This document shows positions 36,144 through 45,935 of a stretch of 64,000 nucleotides of DNA, piece after piece; the first letter of the stretch is position 1, and every line of letters starts with the position of its first letter. The stretch is from Glaciecola amylolytica (GTDB lineage Bacteria > Bacteroidota > Bacteroidia > Flavobacteriales_D > Crocinitomicaceae). The notes under the pieces are model-generated. The model had not been told where the DNA came from and ran no database searches. It saw nothing but the letters and a program-made list of their open reading frames with translations. Where the stretch lies: contig CP034120.1 of assembly GCA_003856375.1 (NCBI GenBank), positions 2,046,001-2,110,000 of the forward strand, given 5' to 3'. A program made the translations under genes and the position numbers.

Positions 36144-39100
36144 CTATTGAAGTTTATTCACATGCCCTACGAAGCGTTCACTCTTACTCTTCAACCCGTC
36201 TTTGAGATCAATCACCCACGTATACGTTCCGTCTTGTACAAACTCCGCATTGTAAGTTCCATCCCAGCCAAACTCAGGATCGTGAGATTCAAACAGCAAT
36301 TCTCCCCAACGATTGAAGATCATCAAAGTGTAATTATCAATCATTCTGTCTTTTGAGAAAACAGGTTTGAATTGATTGTTAAACTCATCTCCATCCGGCG
36401 TGAAAGTGTTCGGAACCCAAACCAGCAAGTCTCCATAGAATTTGATTTGTCTGCAAACCGTATCCATACAACCGTGTTCTGAAACTACCGTCATACAAAC
36501 CGTAACTGATTGATCCGGCTCAACACCGTAAAACGCATGACTCGGATGTTCATTGGATGAAGTTCCGTAAGAACCGAAGTTCCAGTGATAAGTAGAACCG
36601 CCATAAGAAAGGTTTGTAAACTGAATCACGTTATTTAATTCTGTTGGCATATTCGGTGAGTATGTGAAATTCGCAATCGGATTGTCATACACACAAATAG
36701 CAGAATTAAACGTTCCGGTAACCGGACAACCATCTGTTGTATTCCCTGTAAATGTCACGTCATAACATCCCGGATTTACAAATGTTGCATTTAAACTTCC
36801 ACAACCATTGAACACTTGTCCATTTGAGAATGTCCAGGTGCAATTCTGCAGGTTTGTGATTGCAAGATCATTGGAGAATGTAATATTCAAAGGGCTACAC
36901 CCTGTTGAAGCATTGGTAACAAACTGTGCCGTCGGAACAGCATAGAAATCCACCAAAACAGTTGTATCTACCGTCACACACACATCCGAAACACTCACAT
37001 TGTAAGTTGTCGGAGCAGTTGGTGAAACAGTGATCTTGTTTAAAGTATCATTTACAGCAGTACTCCATTGATAGGAATATGCAGGTACCCCGGCACTTAC
37101 ATTGACCTGAAGCTGAATACTGCTTCCACTGCAAATCGATGTATCGCCTGTTAACGTAAATGCAAGTGCAGTCAACATCGTAAGATCTACTGTGTTTGGT
37201 GCTGCAGTCGTACAGCCATTTTGATCCGTTACCGAAACCGTATAACTTCCGGGAGTAGTTTGAACAACATCTTGTGTTTGTCCCACAAATCCGTTACTCC
37301 ACGTATAAGTATACGGAGCTGTTCCACCAAAAGCAACCGCATACAATGGAATCGTATCTCCGGTACACATTAAACTATCCAAAGTAGAGAATAATTGAAC
37401 CGGAAGTGGTTCTTCGATTGCGACAGAACTTAAAGCGATACACCCGGCAGCATTTGTTGCCTGAATCTGGTAAGCCCCCATGCAAAGACCTGCAATCGTA
37501 TTGGAAGGTCCAAATGTCGTACCGTTATCAAAACTATAAGACGCTCCTCCTGCGGCATAAACCGTTGCCGTACCATCGCAGAAAGTATTACATGTCGCAT
37601 TCACATGAGCAATCGAATCGATCACAAATTCAACAGGATTGGTAATTGCATAAGTTGTATCGAAAGAACAATTGTTTGCATCCATCACTTCCAGCGTATA
37701 CATTCCACTGCATAAGTTCGAATTCGTATTTGAAACTCCTGCAACTCCACTCCAATGGTAAGTATATGCCAAGGTTCCGCCAGTTACATTTGCAACAGCA
37801 GATCCATCGCAAAAAGCAAAGCAAGTAGGATCGGTAATATTCAGCGTTGCCGTAAGCAAAGCAGGCTGCGTAAGTATCTGAGTTCCGTTCGCAGAACAGT
37901 TATTGTCATCACGAACAACGATCGCATAATTTCCGGCAGCAAGCACCTGCGCACTGTTTGCAGCAGCAAAAGTTGCCCCATTGTCGAAAGAATACTCAAA
38001 CGGAGCCGTACCACCCTGAACAGTTGCCGTGATCGATCCGGATTGATTCTGGAAACAAGTCAGATTCACTGCAGCAGTTGTAAACGTAAGCGTATCCGGC
38101 TGATCGATCGTTACACTCAATGTATCCTTACAGGTATTCACATCCGTAACGATTACATCGTACGTTCCAGCACACAAACCATTGAAAGTAGTATCTGTTT
38201 GAGAAATACCGTTCATTTCAAAGCTCAATGCTCCGGTTCCTCCTACCGCACTGATTTGTGCAATTCCGTCACAAAGACTGAAACAAGTTGGTTCGGTAAC
38301 ATACACACCCGAAATTACCGGCGAAGACAAATCAACAACAGCAACAATGGAATCAACACTACAACCGTTCGCATCCTGAGCTTCCAGCGGATAATTATTT
38401 GCCAAAAGTCCTGTAAACGTTCCCGAAGCTGTAAACGTAGTTCCATTATCAATACTATAACTATATGGTATTGTTCCACCGCTCAGATTCATGCTGATCT
38501 CTCCATTCGGGTTACTGCAAGTTGAAGGCGTTAGAGCAACAGTCAATGTTACTCCTGTCGGGGTGCCGATTGCTGTACTAACCGTGTCAGCACATACATT
38601 GAAATCTCGAACGATCAAATTGTAAGTTCCGGAACATAAATCCGTAAAGTTTCCTGTGACATTAAAAATCGTACCTCCATCAACACTGAACATGTAGGAA
38701 GGAGTTCCACCGGTTCCTGTTCCTGAAACCGCACCATCACAAGCGTTGTTACATAACACATCGGTTGAACTCACACCAGCTGCCAATACAACAGGTTCGG
38801 TCAAAGTAACAGTTGTATCCTGAAGACAGCCCGCCTGGTCCATCACTACGATATTGTAAACCTGTGCACTTAAGTTAAAGAACGAACTTCCGGCACTAAA
38901 AGTAACTCCGTTATCGATGGAATACTGATACCCGGAATTTCCTCCTGTTGCACCCAATTGAATAAATCCGGTACTATTTTGAAAACACGTCAGATTGGTT
39001 TTGTTATTTGAGATTTCCATCGGAAGCACCTGCAGAATCTCAACTGTTGCAGCTCCCATACAACCATGATCATCCATCACCATCAGATCATAGGTTCCGG

Positions 39101-42100
39101 TTGGTAAATTTGCAAAGTTTGCTCCCGGATCAAAATTGTTTCCGTTATCTACACTGAACATATATGGAGCTGTTCCTCCGGTTGTGTTTGTAAATTCAAT
39201 CTCTCCTGTTGCAGCGCCGAAACATGCTACGTCTGTAATCGTGTTATCAAAAGCGATCGGAGCAGGCTGAACCAGAATTACAGGAATTGTAAATACACAA
39301 AAACCTGCATCATAAATTGTTACAATGTGACTTCCAACACTCAAACCTCCAAAGAAACCTGAGGATTGAGTATTTCCTGAATTATCCAACTCGTAACTAA
39401 TCGGTGCAACCCCGTTCACATTCGTAACTTCTACCGTTCCGTCTAAAGAACCAAAACACAACGGATCGGATTGAGCGATCAGGACTCCATTCATTTGAAT
39501 ATCGTTCACCCCGAAGAATACCTGAGCTTCACATCCCAGATTATCTACCGCCAAAACCTGATAAGCTCCCGCAAATAAATTCGAAAACGTTCCGGATGAC
39601 TGAAGTACGCCACTATTGATTGAATAATTGAAAGGCGGATTCGGACTTACAGCATTTACAACCAATTCCCCGCTGTTAAATCCACAACTGGATTCTGTCA
39701 TCGATACCATATTGATCTGTACAGCCGGCGGATTCACCAATACCGGGTTCACTTCAATCGCACAACCATTCGCATCAGTTATTTCCACATCCTGAGTTCC
39801 TCCACAAACATTTAAAATCACATTGGAAGTCTGTGCAGTTCCTCCGTTTAAGCTATAAGAATAAGCAGGCGTTCCCCCGGCAGCATTTACTGTGATCGAA
39901 CCGTCACAAGAACCATTACAAATAGGATCTACCTTGGTGAAGGTTGCAGACAGTGCTGCAGGTTGAGTAATCGCAACGGTAGAATTTGTCAAACACCCTT
40001 TTGAATCACGAACCACCAAATCAACGTTTCCTGCACACAAATTAGTAATCGGATTAGCAAGCGTAAAAGTCAATCCGTTATCATGAGAATAATCATAAGG
40101 AGCAGTACCTCCAGCCGGAGTAATTTGAATTTGTCCGTTACAAAGTCCAAAACAGGAAACATTTGTAATTGCTGTAGTATAAGTCAATTGAGTAGGTTGG
40201 GTTATAATCACCGGAACTGTTGCAACACATCCGTTTACATCAGTAACTGTAGCAGTATAGGATCCTGCCGCCAGGTTATTAAATACGTTGGATGCCTGTG
40301 TTGGACCGGGGGTCAGTGAGAATGTATATGGAGCTGTTCCACCAACAATCCCGATAATCGCGGAACCATTTACACCTCCAAAACAACTAACCGGCTGCTG
40401 ACTTGAAACGGATGCTGTTGGTGAAACTGTTGATGCAACTGTAGCAGCAATTGTAGCTGTACAACCGTTTGCATCTGTCGCCGTAACGGTATATGTTCCC
40501 GGAGCCAATCCTGTAAATGTTCCTGTAGTATTGTTCACAGTGCCCAACGTATAAGTATAAGTCGGAGTTCCACCGGATGCGCTCACTGTTACCGAACCGC
40601 TGTTTGTGCCACAAGTAGCCGGCACAGAAGTAACCAAAGTCGCATTCAAAACAGGAGGCTCTGTAATGGTCGCATTTACCGTAACCGTACAGTTGTTAGC
40701 ATCAGTTACCAACACATTATAAGCCCCGTCACAAAGTGCGGAGAAATTATTCAATGCCTGATTCGGAGCTCCGTTCAAACTGTATTGGTATCCGGCGGTT
40801 CCTCCTGAAGCAGTTACCGTAATGGATCCGTTACACGTATTATTACAGGTTGCATCTGTTTTTGCAATTGTTGCAGTTACAGGAACCGGAGCAGTAATTG
40901 CCGTGTTGGCAGTTGCCGTACAAGTATTGGCATCTGTTACTGTCACCGAATAAGATCCGGCACAAACACCTGAAATGTTCTGGGTTACAGCGCCGTTATT
41001 CCATAAATAAGTATAAGGTGCTATAGTCGTTGTTGTAAAATTTAGCGCCACACTTCCGTTACATGGAGTTGCACAGGATAAATTCGTTCCGGCTAAGTTG
41101 ATTACCGGATTGGGATTCACTACAGCAGCAAGAAGAAAAGTGTCTTTACAACCTCCCGGAGTCGTATAAATAACCTGATAAGTTCCGGTATGAGCCACAA
41201 CAGCACCAGCAATAGTAGGATTTGCGTTTGTAGAAGTAAATCCGTTCGGGCCAGTCCATTGATAAGTTCCTCCCGGGGTTGTAACAATGGTTGTGAAGTT
41301 TAAGGCTGAACCAACACAAACGGGAGTATTTACCGTTGCAGTGATATCCGTAACAGTATAATTAATAAAAGTATTCGGAATAGATGCCAATTCTCCGGCT
41401 CCACCATCCGTTGAGCCATTTTGCACAAATTCCGTTAAGGATGTCGACAAAGTCATTCCACTTGAGCCTCCTGCAATATTTTGTGTCGGTGTACCGGAAG
41501 TAATCGCGATAAAACCGCCGCCGCCGCCGCCGCCAGGTCCTTCACTTTCGTTTACAATATTTCCCTGGTCGCCACCTTTTCCACCAACAGCACTTAATGT
41601 CAGTGAATTGGCAACCGCTCCTTTGATAATGATCGTTCCACCGCCGCCGCCGCCGGCTGGTGCATCATTGTTGGCACCTGTACTATTTGCTATTTGATTG
41701 ACAGCTTGACCTCCTTCTGAGCGAATACTTCCCGAACCTGCAATAGCCGGTGCAATGATGTAAACAATTCCACCACCGCTTCCTCCCGGTAAGTTGGATC
41801 CGTTGTTAGAGTCTCCGGCTCCACCTCCACCTCCGAAGAAGATTCTGGTTTCCGGAACAATGGTTAAAGGTCTTCCTCCGTAACCTCCTACCGGGTCGCG
41901 GTAATCTCCTCCCCAGTTCGAATTACTTGGAGCAACTGTCAGGGCATTTTGATTACTTGATCCGTAAGAATATCCTCCGCGTCCACCACCGGACGAATTG
42001 GTCAATGCATTTCCGTTCGCAATCACATACGGATCTAATGCCCAGGCCGCAGCTCCGGGACAAGTTGAACACATCACACCCTGGCCATTCCATGGAGTTC

Positions 42101-42923
42101 CGTTAGTTCCGTTGGATCCGCCACCACCGCCGGCATTGTGTCCGTTTCCGCCGCCGCCGCCATTAGCCGGTGCACCTCTGTTATATTGTCCGTTGGTATA
42201 TTCTATTCCAAAACCGGCGATACTTTCTCCCTTTTCACCACCATCATATGAATTGGCAGATACAAAAGAAGCTACCAATCCGCCACCTGCAGGTGAAGTA
42301 TTCTGTTCCGTTGCTCCGGGTCTGAATCCGAAAGAAGTTGCGTGAATCGTTCCGTTTACGGTTACCGTGCCCAGACTGTGGATTGCAACTACGCCTCCTT
42401 TTCTGAAGCTCCCATTTTCCTGCCATAAGATCGGAACAATTGATGCTCCGGCATTAACCGTTAAAGTCGTGTAAGAAGGAACCTTTATCAGCTGAACCCT
42501 TCCGGTAGCTGTATAATTGTTCGCCAGAGGATTTTGAAGATTCACTGTGTTTCCCGTCGCAAAGGTCACATAGTTAAATTCATACAATCCTGAGTTGTTG
42601 TAACTGTTAATTGTACCGTAAGCATCTGAGTTTGCAGTGCTGATTGAAGCACCCTGAGCCTGATAAATCATGACCATGTCGCCGCATTCCCAATTGCAAT
42701 TACTCCCACCGGAATTATTAACAGTAACAGAAGTAGCCCCGGCAACAGCGTTGTTAGTCACAGGGCTATAACAGTTTACCACAGTGTTGAGAGCAGAAAT
42801 GGTTACTGCTCCACTCTTTCCAGGCTGTCCAAAAGAAAAATAAGAGAACATCAAGAGAACGACAGAGAGTGCATAGCGGATACATCCCATATCCGGGTTT
42901 GCTGGTAGTTTTTTCGTTTTCAT
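36144..42923 (-). CDS. Giant SprB-like adhesin with gliding-motility C-terminal domain
   Basis: 2259 residues. The N-terminus carries a signal peptide (CIRYALSVVLLMFSYFSFGQ). Residues ~40-560 are rich in glycine (runs such as GGGGGNG and GGGGGS) and read as a beta-solenoid-like region. About seventeen ~80-residue SprB-type repeats follow, each with TCNN-CNGSITVTASGGTAGYQYSLN-like sequence and V-VTDANGC. A PKD-like domain follows (IANFTYSPNM, YHWNFGSYG). The end (VWVPNTFTPDGDEFNNQF, FNRWGELLF, WDGTYNAEFVQDGTYTWVIDL) is the gliding-motility/CHU_C domain, exported by T9SS as a type B substrate. It is a candidate moving surface adhesin. A single-gene unit with a terminator behind it and a 790-base AT-rich region before it. 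Confidence 0.92.
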   Translation of the reverse strand: MKTKKLPANPDMGCIRYALSVVLLMFSYFSFGQPGKSGAVTISALNTVVNCYSPVTNNAVAGATSVTVNNSGGSNCNWECGDMVMIYQAQGASISTANSDAYGTINSYNNSGLYEFNYVTFATGNTVNLQNPLANNYTATGRVQLIKVPSYTTLTVNAGASIVPILWQENGSFRKGGVVAIHSLGTVTVNGTIHATSFGFRPGATEQNTSPAGGGLVASFVSANSYDGGEKGESIAGFGIEYTNGQYNRGAPANGGGGGNGHNAGGGGGSNGTNGTPWNGQGVMCSTCPGAAAWALDPYVIANGNALTNSSGGGRGGYSYGSSNQNALTVAPSNSNWGGDYRDPVGGYGGRPLTIVPETRIFFGGGGGAGDSNNGSNLPGGSGGGIVYIIAPAIAGSGSIRSEGGQAVNQIANSTGANNDAPAGGGGGGTIIIKGAVANSLTLSAVGGKGGDQGNIVNESEGPGGGGGGGFIAITSGTPTQNIAGGSSGMTLSTSLTEFVQNGSTDGGAGELASIPNTFINYTVTDITATVNTPVCVGSALNFTTIVTTPGGTYQWTGPNGFTSTNANPTIAGAVVAHTGTYQVIYTTPGGCKDTFLLAAVVNPNPVINLAGTNLSCATPCNGSVALNFTTTTIAPYTYLWNNGAVTQNISGVCAGSYSVTVTDANTCTATANTAITAPVPVTATIAKTDATCNNTCNGSITVTASGGTAGYQYSLNGAPNQALNNFSALCDGAYNVLVTDANNCTVTVNATITEPPVLNATLVTSVPATCGTNSGSVTVSASGGTPTYTYTLGTVNNTTGTFTGLAPGTYTVTATDANGCTATIAATVASTVSPTASVSSQQPVSCFGGVNGSAIIGIVGGTAPYTFSLTPGPTQASNVFNNLAAGSYTATVTDVNGCVATVPVIITQPTQLTYTTAITNVSCFGLCNGQIQITPAGGTAPYDYSHDNGLTFTLANPITNLCAGNVDLVVRDSKGCLTNSTVAITQPAALSATFTKVDPICNGSCDGSITVNAAGGTPAYSYSLNGGTAQTSNVILNVCGGTQDVEITDANGCAIEVNPVLVNPPAVQINMVSMTESSCGFNSGELVVNAVSPNPPFNYSINSGVLQSSGTFSNLFAGAYQVLAVDNLGCEAQVFFGVNDIQMNGVLIAQSDPLCFGSLDGTVEVTNVNGVAPISYELDNSGNTQSSGFFGGLSVGSHIVTIYDAGFCVFTIPVILVQPAPIAFDNTITDVACFGAATGEIEFTNTTGGTAPYMFSVDNGNNFDPGANFANLPTGTYDLMVMDDHGCMGAATVEILQVLPMEISNNKTNLTCFQNSTGFIQLGATGGNSGYQYSIDNGVTFSAGSSFFNLSAQVYNIVVMDQAGCLQDTTVTLTEPVVLAAGVSSTDVLCNNACDGAVSGTGTGGTPSYMFSVDGGTIFNVTGNFTDLCSGTYNLIVRDFNVCADTVSTAIGTPTGVTLTVALTPSTCSNPNGEISMNLSGGTIPYSYSIDNGTTFTASGTFTGLLANNYPLEAQDANGCSVDSIVAVVDLSSPVISGVYVTEPTCFSLCDGIAQISAVGGTGALSFEMNGISQTDTTFNGLCAGTYDVIVTDVNTCKDTLSVTIDQPDTLTFTTAAVNLTCFQNQSGSITATVQGGTAPFEYSFDNGATFAAANSAQVLAAGNYAIVVRDDNNCSANGTQILTQPALLTATLNITDPTCFAFCDGSAVANVTGGTLAYTYHWSGVAGVSNTNSNLCSGMYTLEVMDANNCSFDTTYAITNPVEFVIDSIAHVNATCNTFCDGTATVYAAGGASYSFDNGTTFGPSNTIAGLCMGAYQIQATNAAGCIALSSVAIEEPLPVQLFSTLDSLMCTGDTIPLYAVAFGGTAPYTYTWSNGFVGQTQDVVQTTPGSYTVSVTDQNGCTTAAPNTVDLTMLTALAFTLTGDTSICSGSSIQLQVNVSAGVPAYSYQWSTAVNDTLNKITVSPTAPTTYNVSVSDVCVTVDTTVLVDFYAVPTAQFVTNASTGCSPLNITFSNDLAITNLQNCTWTFSNGQVFNGCGSLNATFVNPGCYDVTFTGNTTDGCPVTGTFNSAICVYDNPIANFTYSPNMPTELNNVIQFTNLSYGGSTYHWNFGSYGTSSNEHPSHAFYGVEPDQSVTVCMTVVSEHGCMDTVCRQIKFYGDLLVWVPNTFTPDGDEFNNQFKPVFSKDRMIDNYTLMIFNRWGELLFESHDPEFGWDGTYNAEFVQDGTYTWVIDLKDGLKSKSERFVGHVNKLQ

Positions 42924-43712
42924 CGGAGTGTATTAGTTACTTTAATGACGCTAAAATGATTTAGTAAAGACAAGGCCTTTGAACATTTATTGGCATTTCT
43001 TTTTCAATTCATTATTGCAATCGAATATTAACATTTAAGAATCCAATTTATAAGGACAAAATTGAGTATTATAATTCAATTGATAAACTAGTTGAGTTGC
43101 ATTAACAAATTATAAATAATTGATAATCAGTTATTTAAATAAAATTATGTGATATATCAATTAATTTAGCTATGCTTACATGTAATTTTTAACATTCCCA
43201 TTTTTTATTTTACGTTTTAATTAACAAAAAGCGCTATAAATGTTCTCAAATTAACAATTAGGATTCCTGTTTTATTTTTATTCAAACAGAAGTACAAAGC
43301 TACGTTAATATTCCGCATAATCCATACACAAAACCCAACAAATACCAGATAAAAAAACAACCTAAACCATTTAAAACACTATAAAACAAGATATTGATCA
43401 TTAAGAAAAAATAATTTTCATTTGTTTTGATTTAACACTCGGAAAACCGGGTAAAAAGATCCTGAAAAGCAGATAATTTTCAATTTAGGATTTCAATTTT
43501 TTAAAGATCAATCAGTTGAACAACTAAAAACTACTTAAATCTTTCTGATAATACAGGTGTAAATTCTTTACTCAACTCTTTGTAAATAAAAGTAATAGTT
43601 GTATCTTTGCACCCGTTTTTGTTTGAAGACGCTGTAGTTTCGATTTGTGCAGTTATTATTCATTTCTTTCAGGATTCACGAAACAGCCTGAAATACAAGT
43701 AGAAAAAGCCAA
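42924..43712. other. Long AT-rich intergenic region upstream of rpsA
   Basis: 789 bases between divergent genes, with long A/T stretches and no credible gene. The right end holds the rpsA promoter and an ~98-base leader. Nothing repeat-like was recognised in the rest. Confidence 0.7.
43579..43609 (+). promoter_or_regulatory. Consensus Bacteroidota promoter of rpsA
   Basis: TTTG (43579-43582), a 19-base spacer and TATCTTTG (43602-43609) match the -33 TTTG / -7 TAnnTTTG consensus exactly. The transcript would carry a leader of about 98 bases, long enough for S1 autoregulation. Confidence 0.8.
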
Positions 43713-45509
43713 ATGGCAAAACAAATTAGCACGCAGGGATCTGCGGATTTTGATTGGGACGCATTAGCGTTAGACGGGTACACTTTAATTAAACGTGCAG
43801 AGCTTTCTGATGTTTATGAAAAGACCCTTACTTCAATTAACGAGAAAGAAGTAATTGAAGGTACTGTTATTGCAGTTTCCAAAAAAGAAGTAATCATTAA
43901 TGTTGGTTACAAATCTGAAGGAGTTGTTCCTGCTTCAGAATTTCGTTACAATCCGGATTTAAAAGCTGGTGACGTAGTAGATGTATTCGTAGAATGCCAG
44001 GAAGACAAAAGTGGTCAGTTGGTTATCTCTCACCGTACAGCTCGTATGCACAAAGCATGGATCCGTGTGAACGAAGTATTGCGTTCAGGTGAAGTAATCA
44101 CAGGATACGTGAAGTGTCGTACTAAAGGAGGTTTAATTGTTGACGTATTCGGAATCGAAGCATTCTTGCCAGGTTCTCAAATCGATGTTAAGCCAATCCG
44201 TGACTACGATGTATATGTTGGTAAAAACATGGAATTCAAAGTTGTTAAGATTAACCAGGAGTTCAGAAACGTAGTTGTTTCTCACAAAGCGTTGATCGAA
44301 GCAGAATTGGAAGAACAAAAGAAACAAATTATCTCTGGCCTGGAGAAAGGACAAGTATTGGAAGGAACTGTGAAAAACATTACTTCTTATGGTGTGTTCA
44401 TCGATTTAGGTGGTGTAGATGGATTGATTCACATCACAGATTTGTCTTGGGGACGTGTTAACCACCCGGAAGAAATCGTTGAATTGGATCAAAAACTGAA
44501 CGTAGTTATCTTAGACTTCGATGATGATAAGAAACGTATCGCTTTAGGTTTAAAACAATTACAACCACATCCATGGGATGCTTTAGATGCTAACTTAGCT
44601 GTTGGTGATAAAGTTTCAGGAAAAGTTGTTGTTTTAGCTGATTACGGTGCATTCGTTGAAATCGCTGCTGGAGTTGAAGGATTGATTCACGTATCTGAAA
44701 TGAGCTGGTCTCAACATTTACGTTCTGCTCAGGATTTCATGCAAGTTGGTGATACAGTTGAGGCTGTTATCTTGACTTTGGATCGTGAAGAGCGCAAAAT
44801 GTCTTTAGGAATTAAGCAATTGATGCCAGATCCATGGTCTGCAATCGAAGCGAAATATGCAGTTGGAACGAAGCACCAGGCTAAAGTTCGTAACTTCACT
44901 AACTTCGGTGTATTCGTAGAATTGGAAGAAGGTGTTGACGGATTGATTCACATTTCTGATCTTTCTTGGCAAAAGAAAATCAAGCACCCATCTGAATTCT
45001 GTAAGGTAGGTGACGAAATGGAAGTAGTTGTTTTGGAAATCGATCGTGAAAACCGTCGTATTTCTCTTGGACACAAACAATTGGAAGAAAATCCATGGGA
45101 TGTGTTTGAAACAATCTTCGGAGAAGGTTCTGTTCACCAGGGTACTATTATCGAAACAAAAGATAAAGCTGGTATCGTAGCTCTTCCTTACGGTGTTGAA
45201 GGTATTTGTCCTTCTAAGCACTTACGTAAAGAAGACGGAAGTAACGCTAAAGTTGAAGAGACACTTGATTTCAAAGTGATCGAATTCAACAAAGAATCTA
45301 AGAAAATTGTTGTTTCTCATACACGTACTTTCGAAGAAGGAACGGATGAGAAAACTGCAAAACCTGCAGCTGGTAAGAAAGGTGCAGCAGGAGCAGGTTC
45401 TTCTACATCACAAGCTGTTAAGGCAATCAACCAAAGTAATGAGAAATCAACTTTAGGTGATTTGGATGCTTTAGCTGCATTGAAAGAAAAAATGGAAGGA
45501 GGAGAGTAA
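43713..45509 (+). CDS. rpsA: 30S ribosomal protein S1
   Basis: 598 residues with about six S1/OB-fold repeats. The clearest carry VLEGTVKNITSYGVFIDLGGVDGLIHITDLSWGRVNHP, then related copies at GKVVVLADYGAFVEI, AKVRNFTNFGVFVELEEG and GTIIETKDKAGIVALPYG. Each is followed by ISLG or related strands. The tail is Ala/Gly/Lys rich and Bacteroidota-like. Bacteroidota mRNAs rarely use Shine-Dalgarno pairing, so S1 is central to their initiation. Codon choice (for example GGT, GTT, GAA) differs from its neighbours, as expected for a highly expressed gene. It is monocistronic with its own promoter and terminator. Confidence 0.97.
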   Translation: MAKQISTQGSADFDWDALALDGYTLIKRAELSDVYEKTLTSINEKEVIEGTVIAVSKKEVIINVGYKSEGVVPASEFRYNPDLKAGDVVDVFVECQEDKSGQLVISHRTARMHKAWIRVNEVLRSGEVITGYVKCRTKGGLIVDVFGIEAFLPGSQIDVKPIRDYDVYVGKNMEFKVVKINQEFRNVVVSHKALIEAELEEQKKQIISGLEKGQVLEGTVKNITSYGVFIDLGGVDGLIHITDLSWGRVNHPEEIVELDQKLNVVILDFDDDKKRIALGLKQLQPHPWDALDANLAVGDKVSGKVVVLADYGAFVEIAAGVEGLIHVSEMSWSQHLRSAQDFMQVGDTVEAVILTLDREERKMSLGIKQLMPDPWSAIEAKYAVGTKHQAKVRNFTNFGVFVELEEGVDGLIHISDLSWQKKIKHPSEFCKVGDEMEVVVLEIDRENRRISLGHKQLEENPWDVFETIFGEGSVHQGTIIETKDKAGIVALPYGVEGICPSKHLRKEDGSNAKVEETLDFKVIEFNKESKKIVVSHTRTFEEGTDEKTAKPAAGKKGAAGAGSSTSQAVKAINQSNEKSTLGDLDALAALKEKMEGGE

Positions 45510-45531
45510 TCTTCATTCTTTTAGAATAATG

Positions 45532-45564
45532 AAATCCCGTTTCGGCTTTGCTGAGACGGGATTT
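45532..45564 (+). terminator. rpsA terminator
   Basis: A 9-bp stem AAATCCCGT (45532-45540) / ACGGGATTT (45556-45564) followed by a T run, 23 bases after the rpsA stop. Confidence 0.9.
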
Positions 45565-45651
45565 TTTTATTTCCCCTTTGTTGGGACGCGATGCACCAGA
45601 CACATATATTATTTGTGCCCAAATCATTTAAAATACAACTGCGTTATGTTT

Positions 45652-45785
45652 TACCACAAATGCGCAAATGTTGGAGGCGCTTACCAGTCGCCTCTATCTC
45701 TTTTAAAAACGAATAAATATTACTTACTTATCTGGTTCAAAAGCGAGCCGCGGTAGCCGAGCTGAAAATTTGTGCATTTGCGGTA
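45652..45785. repeat. Dispersed hairpin repeat, rearranged copy C
   Basis: The outer arms TACCACAAATGCGCAAAT (45652-45669) and ATTTGTGCATTTGCGGTA (45768-45785) are inverted with two mismatches. Inside is GAGGCGCTTACCAGTCGCCTC, the same CGCTTACCAGTCGC motif found in copies A and B, but in another order. It lies in the rpsA-patatin gap. Confidence 0.65.
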
Positions 45786-45935
45786 GAAAATTAAGTTTAG
45801 GCGTGAATTGCGATTAACTACCAATACATCGCGTTCCAATATTTTTAACGTTTAAGTTCTGATACAGAGCTCACCACCGTTGTTTATTTCATCTTTTTCC
45901 TTATTTTTAAGCCGCTTTAACCATTATTATTCACT

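Noticed and set aside
42000-42345. Pro-rich plus-strand frame inside the adhesin gene
   Set aside because: It is the antisense of the glycine-rich region, GGN codons reading as NCC, and lacks independent support.
45529-45756. Plus-strand frame crossing the rpsA terminator and repeat copy C
   Set aside because: Starts inside a terminator and runs through the repeat; no protein-like character.
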